DNA of 6,387 nt from an uncultured Mesorhizobium sp. (GTDB lineage: Bacteria > Pseudomonadota > Alphaproteobacteria > Rhizobiales > Rhizobiaceae), in the NCBI GenBank assembly GCA_937958475.1, contig CALFXR010000215.1, forward strand, positions 1 to 6,387. The letters are read 5' to 3'. Positions 1 through 5,418 of this stretch are shown here, piece by piece (the stretch's first letter is position 1; the number at the start of each line of letters is the position of its first letter). The position numbers were made by a program, and so were the translations under genes. The notes below the pieces were generated by a model. The model searched no databases and was not told where the DNA came from. It saw only the letters and a program-made list of their open reading frames with translations.

Positions 1-602
1 GCCAGGAAGCGCATGAAGGCGCCGGAAAACAGCGCCGCGACGAGGAACGGCAGGCCGAGCCCGAACGAATAGGCGGCGAGCAGCAGGGCGCCTTCGCCCA
101 CCGTCTCGCGCCCGCCGGCCAGCGTCAGGATCGGACCGAGCACCGGGCCGATGCACGGCGTCCAGCCGAAGGCGAAGGCCAGGCCCATGACATAGGCCGC
201 AACCATGCTCGCTGGCTTGCCCTGGCTCTGGAAGCGGGCCTCGCGCGACAGGATCGGGATGCGCAGCACGCCGAGAAAGTTCAGCCCCATGGCGATGATG
301 ACGACGCCGGCGGCGATGCCGAGCGGTTCCTGCCAGGCGCGCAGCAGGCTGCCGACAGAGGAAGCCCCCGCCCCGAGCGCGACGAAGACGGTGGAGAAGC
401 CCAGCACGAACGCCACGGACGCGCCGACGAGGGCCGCGCGCAGGTGCGGCTTCTCGCCGGCATCCTCCTCGGCGCGAAAATCGTCGACGGTGACGCCCGC
501 CATGTAGCACAGATAAGGCGGCACCAGCGGCAGCACGCAGGGCGACAGGAACGACAGCGCGCCCGCCCCGACGGCCGTCAGGTAACCGACATCGATCGCC
601 AT
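1..602 (-). CDS. ccdA: CcdA-type cytochrome c biogenesis / thiol-disulfide transporter (partial, C-terminus off the left edge)
   Basis: Reading the minus strand from the ATG at 602 gives 200 residues without a stop to the window edge. The protein is a hydrophobic polytopic membrane protein of the CcdA/DsbD transmembrane family, which carries electrons from cytoplasmic thioredoxin across the inner membrane to periplasmic thiol-disulfide proteins, typically for cytochrome c maturation. Visible marks are the N-terminal SPCVLPLVPPY motif (Cys22) and the second family motif GWTPCIGPVLGP (Cys150), the expected redox-active cysteine pair. I see about five membrane segments, near residues 5-30, 57-82, 93-113, 133-162 and 168-196. 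A charged loop at about 41-55 and another at about 118-130 separate them. Family members are about 240 residues, so roughly the last helix is missing because of the window edge, not a mutation. A GAGG about 10 bases upstream could serve as the ribosome binding site. The family call is firm; the exact partner is not visible. Confidence 0.93.
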   Translation of the reverse strand, partial: MAIDVGYLTAVGAGALSFLSPCVLPLVPPYLCYMAGVTVDDFRAEEDAGEKPHLRAALVGASVAFVLGFSTVFVALGAGASSVGSLLRAWQEPLGIAAGVVIIAMGLNFLGVLRIPILSREARFQSQGKPASMVAAYVMGLAFAFGWTPCIGPVLGPILTLAGGRETVGEGALLLAAYSFGLGLPFLVAALFSGAFMRFL

Positions 603-661
603 CTTCGTGTCGCCTCGTCCGCTTCTTCCAACCGCCCTGAGCCGAGTCGCTCCGCGGTGAG

Positions 662-691
662 CATATAGGCGTTCACGGCTCGAGGCGCCAA
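662..691 (-). promoter_or_regulatory. Candidate sigma-70-type promoter for ccdA
   Basis: On the minus strand, TTGGCG (686-691) and TATATG (662-667) are separated by 18 bases. Each matches the housekeeping consensus at 4 of 6 positions. Transcription would begin near 655, about 50 bases before the ATG at 602, a normal leader length. This is a match by eye in a region with no other obvious candidate, so it is only suggestive. Confidence 0.3.
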
Positions 692-790
692 ATCACCATC
701 GCGTGGCATACCGCCGCGCCGGCGCGCAACAGGTCTTGTCATGTAGTCCTGCCGATTTCGTTTTGAATAAATTTCTAATGAAATCCGAAA

Positions 791-809
791 GTGTGGACGC
801 GGTCCGCAC
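791..809. repeat. Near-perfect 8-bp inverted repeat with 3-base spacer (possible operator)
   Basis: The arms GTGTGGAC (791-798) and GTCCGCAC (802-809) are separated by GCG. Seven of eight positions are complementary, and the eighth is a T opposite G. The 19-bp site sits in the AT-rich part of the divergent region, where a dimeric regulator could bind. No run of T follows on either strand, so a terminator is less likely. The binding protein is unknown. Confidence 0.4.
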
Positions 810-839
810 ATTAACCAAATATACGGGTGGTTGCGAAAA

Positions 840-867
840 TTGATCTGTGTCAGTCGCATGGTAATAC
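840..867 (+). promoter_or_regulatory. Weak candidate promoter for the small gene
   Basis: TTGATC (840-845) and TAATAC (862-867) are 16 bases apart. They match the sigma-70 consensus at 4 and 3 of 6 positions, so the evidence is weak. If real, transcription would start near 874. That would exclude the GTG at 827 as a start and favour the ATG at 905, leaving a leader of about 30 bases. Confidence 0.22.
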
Positions 868-904
868 ACGAGATGGTAGCTCACATCCGTTCTTGGGGGC
901 GCGG

Positions 905-1144
905 ATGCATACGGATGTAGTAATTACCGGCATTAACTATATCGAGGAAACCTATTCATCTTCGGTTCGATTCACCGTCACATTGAACGGCACCGCCCTG
1001 GCGTGTTTCGACACGCTCGTTCCGGGCCGGTTCGATTGCAGCGACGCATTGGAAGAAGTGATGCGAAACCGGATCCACGAGATCGCCGAACTCCTCGACG
1101 ACTGGATCAGGCAGGGCCGCCGGGTCGTGAGAGGCGACCGATAG
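905..1144 (+). CDS. Small hypothetical protein, 79 aa, possibly DUF1488-like
   Basis: The frame is open from a GTG at 827, but I chose the ATG at 905 because a G-rich stretch (GGGGGCG) ends a few bases upstream and the 26 residues before it show no pattern. The predicted 79-residue protein is soluble, with no signal peptide or membrane segment. Residues 1-35 look like beta strands (ITGINYIEE, VRFTVTLNGTALACF). Residues 46-70 look like an amphipathic helix (ALEEVMRNRIHEIAELLDDWI), followed by a basic tail. A strand with VRF and LNG followed by a Cys, then a helix containing NRIxxIA, loosely recalls the small DUF1488 family. I am not sure of this, and no function follows from it. The first half uses more A/T-ending codons than neighbouring genes. 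It is convergent with fcl and probably transcribed alone. Confidence 0.6.
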   Translation: MHTDVVITGINYIEETYSSSVRFTVTLNGTALACFDTLVPGRFDCSDALEEVMRNRIHEIAELLDDWIRQGRRVVRGDR

Positions 1145-1157
1145 AGCAATCCCGGAG

Positions 1158-1179
1158 GCGCCCGGAAACGAGGGGGCGC
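1158..1179. terminator. GC-rich hairpin in the convergent gap between the small gene and fcl
   Basis: GCGCCC (1158-1163) and GGGCGC (1174-1179) can pair around a 10-base loop in the 40-bp gap between two genes that end towards each other. The position suits a shared transcription end. The stem is short and no T run follows on either strand, so it is at best a weak or factor-assisted terminator. Confidence 0.3.
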
Positions 1180-1184
1180 AGATC

Positions 1185-2165
1185 TCAGAGCCGGGCCGAG
1201 GCGCGATTTGCGAGATACCAGCGGAAGGTGTCGGCGATGCCTTCGCGGAGCCCGATCCGCGCCCGCCAGCCGAGCCCGGTCAGCCGGGACACGTCCAGCA
1301 CCTTGTGCATCGTCCCGTCCGGCCTCGAGGGATCCGTCAGGATACCGCCCCTGAAACCCGTCACCTCGGCCACCATCCGCGCCAACTCCAGGACGGAGAT
1401 ATCCTCGCCCGTACCGATGTTGACGTGCCCGGGTACGGGCGCGGTGTCCCCCGCATATCTGTCGCGCGGCAGTTCAAGGACGAACAGGCTGGCCTCGGCC
1501 ATGTCGTCGACGTGGAGGAACTCGCGGCGGGGCGAGCCCGTGCCCCAGATCGTGACCGTCTCCCGTCCCGTTTCCACCGCGTCGTGAAAGCGGCGGATCA
1601 ACGCGGGCAGAACGTGGGAGTTTTCGGGATGGAAATTGTCGCCGGGCCCGTAGAGGTTGCTCGGCATCACGGCACGGAAATCCGTGCCATGCTGCCGGTT
1701 GTAGCTCTCGCACAGCTTGAGGCCGGCGATCTTGGCCACCGCATAGGGCTCATTGGTGGCCTCGAGCGGCCCCGTCAGAAGCGCGTCTTCGCGCAGGGGC
1801 TGGGGCGCGTCGCGCGGATAGATGCAACTCGACCCGAGAAACAGCAGCCGCCGGACTCCCGCGGCGAAGGCCTGGTGAATGACGTTGCACTCGATCATCA
1901 GGTTTTCGTAGATGAAGTCGGCCGGATGGCTTGCATTGGCATGAATGCCGCCGACCCGCGCGGCCGCCAGGATCACCGCGTCCGGACGTTCGGCGGCCAT
2001 GAAATCGCGCACCGCGGACTGGTCCATGAGGTCGAGTTCCGCATGGCTGCGCGTGACGAGTTCGAGCGCCTCGCCTTCCGCCTTGCGCGCGGCAAGCCGG
2101 CGCAGGATCGCGCTGCCCACCATGCCGCGATGGCCCGCGACGAATATCTTCCGCGGCGCGTTCAT
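1185..2165 (-). CDS. fcl: GDP-L-fucose synthase (GDP-4-keto-6-deoxymannose 3,5-epimerase/4-reductase)
   Basis: This 326-residue cytosolic enzyme converts GDP-4-keto-6-deoxy-D-mannose to GDP-L-fucose with NADPH, the last step of the de novo pathway. It is an extended short-chain dehydrogenase. The nucleotide-binding glycine motif GHRGMVGS lies at residues 11-18, and the AAARVGGIHAN block at about 67-77. The catalytic residues of the E. coli enzyme are all present with an offset of five: Ser112 and Cys114 in GSSCIYP, Tyr141 and Lys145 in EPYAVAK, and His184 in ENSHV. The NLYGPGDNFHP and REFLHVDD motifs are also intact, and the length is normal. Its ATG overlaps the stop of gmd in the sequence ATGA, and no ribosome binding site precedes it, so translation is probably coupled to gmd. 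Nothing looks broken. The call is as good as sequence allows. Confidence 0.97.
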   Translation of the reverse strand: MNAPRKIFVAGHRGMVGSAILRRLAARKAEGEALELVTRSHAELDLMDQSAVRDFMAAERPDAVILAAARVGGIHANASHPADFIYENLMIECNVIHQAFAAGVRRLLFLGSSCIYPRDAPQPLREDALLTGPLEATNEPYAVAKIAGLKLCESYNRQHGTDFRAVMPSNLYGPGDNFHPENSHVLPALIRRFHDAVETGRETVTIWGTGSPRREFLHVDDMAEASLFVLELPRDRYAGDTAPVPGHVNIGTGEDISVLELARMVAEVTGFRGGILTDPSRPDGTMHKVLDVSRLTGLGWRARIGLREGIADTFRWYLANRASARL

Positions 2166-3283
2166 GTGTCAGACGACAGCGGCAAGCCGAGACCGTGCTC
2201 GCGCAGCAGCGCATGTCGCCGCGCGATCTCCAGGTCGTTCTCGACCATCTCGGCGCACATCTGCCGGGCGGTGATCTCGGGCTGCCAGCCCAGCTTGGCG
2301 TGGGCCTTGGACGAATCGCCCAGCAGCGTCTGCGCCTCGGCGGGGCGGAAGTAGCGCGGGTCGATGCGCATGACCACTTGCCCCACGCGCACCGCCGGTG
2401 CGCGGTCGGAGATGACGGCGGCGACCCTTGCGGTCTCTTCCGTCCCCGTGCCGGAAAACTCCAGCGTCAGTCCCAGTTCCGCCGCGGTCCAGTCGATGAA
2501 CTCGCGAACCGAGTGCTGTTCACCCGTGGCGATGACGAAATCGTCCGGCGCCTCCTGCTGCAGCATCAGCCACTGCATCCGCACATAGTCCTTGGCGTGG
2601 CCCCAGTCGCGCAGGGCGTCGATGTTGCCCATGTAGAGACATTCCTCCAGGCCGCAGGCGATGTTGGTCATGCCGCGCGTGATCTTGCGGGTGACGAAGG
2701 TTTCGCCGCGGCGCGGGCTCTCGTGGTTGAACAGGATGCCGTTGCAGGCATAGAGCCCGTAGGCCTCGCGGTAGTTGATCGTGATCCAGTGGCCGAACAG
2801 CTTGGCCACGGCGTAGGGGCTGCGCGGGTGGAACGGAGTGGTCTCGCGTTGCGGCGTTTCCTGCACCTGGCCGAAGAGTTCCGAAGTGGAGGCCTGATAG
2901 AACCGGGTCTTCGCCTCCAGGCCGAGGAAGCGGATCCCCTCGAGCAGCCTGAGCGTGCCGATCGCATTGACGTCCGTTGTGTATTCCGGAGCCTCGAAGC
3001 TCACTGCGACATGGCTCTGGGCACCGAGATTGTAGACTTCGTCCGGTTCCACCTCGCGCAGGATGCGGATCAGACCGGACGAGTCGGTCAGGTCGCCGTA
3101 GTGCAGGTACAACCGTGGGTTCGCCGCGTGCGGGTCCTGGTAGATGTGGTCGATGCGCTGGGTGTTGAACATGGAGGAACGGCGCTTGATCCCGTGTACC
3201 TCGTATCCCTTCTCCAGCAGGAGTTCCGCCAGATAACTGCCGTCCTGGCCGGTGATGCCCGTAATGAGGGCTCTCTTCGTCAT
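2162..3283 (-). CDS. gmd: GDP-mannose 4,6-dehydratase
   Basis: The enzyme removes water from GDP-D-mannose to give GDP-4-keto-6-deoxy-D-mannose, using bound NADP(H) in the cytosol. This is the first committed step to GDP-L-fucose. From the ATG at 3283 the protein is 373 residues, equal to the E. coli enzyme. Features in order are the cofactor motif TGITGQDG (8-15), the KRRSS loop (33-37), LGAQSHV (86-92), the catalytic Thr133 and Glu135 in STSELFGQ, Tyr157 and Lys161 in SPYAVAK, and FNHESPRRGETFVTRK (185-200). All catalytic residues match the E. coli numbering. The frame stays open far upstream, and another ATG lies at 3292. I prefer 3283 because a GGA sits about nine bases before it and the family begins just before the ALITGITG strand. 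It is the first gene of a two-gene unit with fcl. Confidence 0.97.
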   Translation of the reverse strand: MTKRALITGITGQDGSYLAELLLEKGYEVHGIKRRSSMFNTQRIDHIYQDPHAANPRLYLHYGDLTDSSGLIRILREVEPDEVYNLGAQSHVAVSFEAPEYTTDVNAIGTLRLLEGIRFLGLEAKTRFYQASTSELFGQVQETPQRETTPFHPRSPYAVAKLFGHWITINYREAYGLYACNGILFNHESPRRGETFVTRKITRGMTNIACGLEECLYMGNIDALRDWGHAKDYVRMQWLMLQQEAPDDFVIATGEQHSVREFIDWTAAELGLTLEFSGTGTEETARVAAVISDRAPAVRVGQVVMRIDPRYFRPAEAQTLLGDSSKAHAKLGWQPEITARQMCAEMVENDLEIARRHALLREHGLGLPLSSDT

Positions 3284-3576
3284 CGCAATCATTCCAGTCT
3301 GGCACGGCCGCCCGGCGAGGAGATCGCGCCCTGCCAAAATCAGTCTTACCGCCGATTCCCGCGTAGCACAGAGCGCCCCGGGTGTCCTGCCGACAAAGGA
3401 CGAGCGATGGCGGCGCGTCGGAATTTTCCGCCCGCCGGCCGGTCGCCGTAATGTCGCACTGCTGTTTGCAGGCGCCGTCGACGCCAGATTCGGGCTTGCC
3501 CCTCGCGCCTGGCAGGGCGAATGCTCGCAGGAATACGGCAAGAGCGTCCCCGATCGGTACGGGGCCAAGGAGTCCG
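3284..3576. promoter_or_regulatory. Divergent upstream region between gmd and the fucosyltransferase gene
   Basis: The 293 bases between the two divergent starts must hold the promoters for the GDP-fucose unit and for the fucosyltransferase gene, unless either is read from further away. I could not find a convincing -35/-10 pair on either strand. The region is as GC-rich as the genes and has open frames on both strands, but these show no protein motifs and extend the frames of neighbours. The only clear local structure is the small hairpin at 3548-3564. Confidence 0.4.
3548..3564 (+). other. Small hairpin just upstream of the fucosyltransferase ribosome binding site
   Basis: CCCCG (3548-3552) and CGGGG (3560-3564) can pair around a 7-base loop. 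The stem ends two bases before the AAGGAG ribosome binding site at 3567-3572. It could influence translation start, but a 5-bp GC stem is easily found by chance in this composition. Confidence 0.2.
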
Positions 3577-4440
3577 ATGATTCTGGTACGGCTGATCGGT
3601 GGCCTGGGCAACCAGATGTTCCAGTATGCGGCCGGGCGCGCTCTGGCGGCGCGCCTGGACGCGCCGCTGCTGCTCGACCTGCGTGATTTCCGCCGCTACA
3701 GGCTGCGTTACTACGGCCTCGACCGGATGCGGATCGATGCACGGCCGGCGACAGCCTGGGAACTGGCGCGCTGGCCGATCTGGCTGCGCAACCGCCGGTG
3801 GTCCGGCGACCGGCTCGGCCTGACGCCGCGCTGGTTTCACGAGGCGGACCTTCGCTATTCGCCGGAATTCGCCGCGGTGACCGGCACGATCGGCCTGGAC
3901 GGCTATTTCCAGAGCGAACGCTACTTTGCCGGCGTTCGGCAAGCGCTGCTGCAGGAGTTCCGGCCGAGGGCGCCGCTGTCGCGGCATAACGAGCAACTGG
4001 CCGAGACGATCCGCACGGCCGCCAGCGTCTGCCTGCATGTACGCCGGGGCGACTACGTCAACGACCCCAGGACGTCGGCAATGCACGGCGTCTGTTCGCC
4101 GGCCTACTACCGGCGCGCCACCGCGACGCTCCGCGAGCGCCACGAAGACCTGCGCTACTTCGTCTTCTCCGACGATCCCGCGTGGTGCCGGGAAAACCTG
4201 TCGCTGGAAGACGCGGTCTTCGTGGAAAACAACGGCGCCGCGCCCGAATGCGACATCTTCCTCATGGCGCAATGCCGGCACCACATCATCGCCAACAGCT
4301 CGTTCAGTTGGTGGGGAGCGTGGCTGGCGGAAGCAGGCGGGACGGTCGTGGCGCCGCAGCCGTGGTTCTCGAACCCGACGTTGCGCGCCGACGACCTGAT
4401 CCCGCCGGGATGGCTGCGCCTTCCGCGCGACCCGGTCTAG
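3577..4440 (+). CDS. Glycosyltransferase family 11, alpha-1,2-fucosyltransferase-like
   Basis: This 287-residue protein is a GT11-type fucosyltransferase, expected to transfer L-fucose from GDP-fucose to a sugar acceptor, usually in an alpha-1,2 linkage to galactose. The start at 3577 follows an excellent AAGGAG four bases upstream. Motifs in order are the N-terminal IGGLGNQMFQYAAGRALA (7-24), characteristic of bacterial GT11; GYFQSERYF (109-117); the donor-binding HVRRGDYV (154-161), shared by alpha-1,2 and alpha-1,6 fucosyltransferases; FVFSDD (195-200); and NSSFSWWGAWLA (240-251). The overall length is typical. No signal peptide or membrane anchor is visible, so it acts in the cytoplasm or at the membrane surface on a lipid-linked or lipopolysaccharide precursor. 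The gmd-fcl genes that make its donor are divergent neighbours. The acceptor sugar and exact linkage cannot be read from sequence. Confidence 0.94.
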   Translation: MILVRLIGGLGNQMFQYAAGRALAARLDAPLLLDLRDFRRYRLRYYGLDRMRIDARPATAWELARWPIWLRNRRWSGDRLGLTPRWFHEADLRYSPEFAAVTGTIGLDGYFQSERYFAGVRQALLQEFRPRAPLSRHNEQLAETIRTAASVCLHVRRGDYVNDPRTSAMHGVCSPAYYRRATATLRERHEDLRYFVFSDDPAWCRENLSLEDAVFVENNGAAPECDIFLMAQCRHHIIANSSFSWWGAWLAEAGGTVVAPQPWFSNPTLRADDLIPPGWLRLPRDPV

Positions 4441-4475
4441 CCGGCCAATGCCTCGCGGCACCGAAGGCAGGACGA

Positions 4476-4506
4476 CCTCTGTGGTAGACCGCGACAACCA
4501 CAGAGG
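4476..4506. terminator. Perfect 10-bp inverted repeat between convergent genes
   Basis: CCTCTGTGGT (4476-4485) is exactly complementary to ACCACAGAGG (4497-4506), with an 11-base loop. It lies in the 70-bp gap between the stop codons of the fucosyltransferase and the ATP-grasp-like gene, four bases from the latter. Such symmetrical stems between convergent genes often end transcription from both sides. There is no T run on either strand, so it is not a textbook intrinsic terminator. Confidence 0.6.
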
Positions 4507-4510
4507 CGGA

Positions 4511-5368
4511 TCAGGCGACGGACTTGAGGAAGCTCTCGACGCCGTCGGCGAGTGAACCGTTGAGTGCCCGGATGCGGTCGGCGAGCGGGCCGTTGGCGGA
4601 GACGCTGCCGACCGTCTTGTTGGCGTCGAACAGCAGCGGCCGCCCGTCGACCATGACGTAGTCGAACTTGCCGTAGTCGAAGTTCATGCGGCTCCGGATT
4701 TCGCGGAGTTCGTCGGGGATCTCGGTCGGCGCGCTGTGCAGGACGCCGCCGCTCTTGACGATCGGAGAGGCGGAGACATGCCGGGTGCAGCGCTCCGACG
4801 TGCCGCAGAATATGTAGGTGCGTCCGACGAAGCCCCCTTCGGTTTCCTCGGCGACGAACTTCTCGACGATGGCGTCTGGATCGCCCCAGACGCCGTCCGG
4901 CACCTCGGCGATGCTGTCGCAGATTCGATACTCGCCGAAGACGCGCAGGCCCGGATGAGGCGGCCGAGACAGCCGCCAGGCGGCGTTGCGGTTCTGCCGC
5001 TGTTCAGGCTTGCCGCGAAAGTTCAGGTCCGACTTGATGATCACCTTGCCGCCCCACCCGCTGTCGGACCCGACGATAAGCGTCGAGAAGGAGCGCTTCG
5101 AAATGTCTGCAACCTTCGTGTTGATCGCTGCGGGAAAGGCCGCGGCGGCAGCGAGGTATTCTGGCGGCACGACGGAACAATCCACGTGCAGGATCAGGAG
5201 ATCGCCTGCCGGTACGCGGTCGGGGCGGCCGGTCACCCTGATCCGATGGCCGCGTGCGCCGAGGATCGGCAGCACGTCGCCCATCATGTAGCGCGCGCCG
5301 CGGCCGAAGAGCCCGACCCGCCTCCAGAACGAGTCGAAGCGGTGGTGCAGCAGGACGATATGTGCCAT
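4511..5368 (-). CDS. ATP-grasp-like protein of unknown substrate
   Basis: This 285-residue protein has the look of an ATP-grasp enzyme, a fold that joins a carboxylate to an amine or similar group through an acyl-phosphate. The N-terminal part (1-90) includes LLHHRFDSFWRR, a glycine-rich GLFGRGARYMMGD and LLILHVDCSVVPPEYL. ATP-grasp marks follow: KVIIKSD (108-114, Lys112 as likely ATP-binding lysine), IVEKFV (167-172, hinge-like strand with Glu169), FDYVMVDG (235-242) and LLFDANKT (245-252), where Asp248 and Asn250 fit the metal-binding pair. No membrane segment or signal peptide is visible. No clear ribosome binding site precedes the ATG at 5368; another ATG six bases upstream is followed at once by a stop. 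It is divergent from the methyltransferase gene by only 50 bp. I recognise the general fold pattern from motifs, not a characterised homologue, and its substrate is unknown. Confidence 0.7.
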   Translation of the reverse strand: MAHIVLLHHRFDSFWRRVGLFGRGARYMMGDVLPILGARGHRIRVTGRPDRVPAGDLLILHVDCSVVPPEYLAAAAAFPAAINTKVADISKRSFSTLIVGSDSGWGGKVIIKSDLNFRGKPEQRQNRNAAWRLSRPPHPGLRVFGEYRICDSIAEVPDGVWGDPDAIVEKFVAEETEGGFVGRTYIFCGTSERCTRHVSASPIVKSGGVLHSAPTEIPDELREIRSRMNFDYGKFDYVMVDGRPLLFDANKTVGSVSANGPLADRIRALNGSLADGVESFLKSVA

Positions 5369-5418
5369 CTACATGGCCGGCTTGAGGAATTCGAAGTATG
5401 GGACGGGTATAGCCGGCT
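5369..5418. promoter_or_regulatory. Short divergent region with matching start-proximal GCCGGCT repeats
   Basis: The 50-bp gap holds two copies of GCCGGCT, at 5376-5382 and 5412-5418. Because GCCGGC is a palindrome, each gene side reads AGCCGGC, one more base, then ATG. On the minus side that ATG (5374) is followed directly by TAG and then by the chosen start. A TATAGC at 5408-5413 lies just before the ATG at 5419. No good ribosome binding site is visible for either gene. Any promoters must overlap each other or the neighbouring coding sequences. Confidence 0.35.

Larger units (their letters stand above)
603..904. other. Intergenic region between divergent ccdA and the small plus-strand gene
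   Basis: About 300 bases lie between the two divergent starts. The part near ccdA (603-740) is GC-rich and holds a 12-bp palindrome (715-726). The part from about 745 to 870 is clearly richer in A and T than the rest of the window, as expected for a promoter or operator region. It contains the inverted repeat at 791-809. Open frames here, including a minus-strand one of 93 codons (578-859) that overlaps the ccdA start, lack recognisable protein features and are probably not genes. No RNA gene was recognised. Confidence 0.5.

Noticed and set aside
715..726. Perfect palindrome CGCGCCGGCGCG
   Set aside because: Short GC-only palindromes are expected by chance in DNA of this composition, and no partner site was seen.
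578..859. 93-codon minus-strand frame upstream of ccdA
   Set aside because: It overlaps the ccdA start in another frame and shows no domain, and the upstream region looks regulatory.
1305..2354. 349-codon plus-strand frame opposite fcl
   Set aside because: It mirrors the fcl codons and crosses the gmd-fcl junction without any motif of its own.
2195..3451. 418-codon plus-strand frame opposite gmd
   Set aside because: gmd has complete catalytic residues and normal length on the minus strand; the opposing frame shows no protein features.
3284..3742. N-terminal extension of gmd upstream of 3283
   Set aside because: The frame stays open, but the added residues are Arg/Pro/Ala-rich, have no counterpart in the family, and would overlap the fucosyltransferase gene.
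3346..4497. 383-codon minus-strand frame opposite the fucosyltransferase
   Set aside because: The plus-strand frame carries all GT11 motifs; the minus frame is low-complexity and lacks any family feature.
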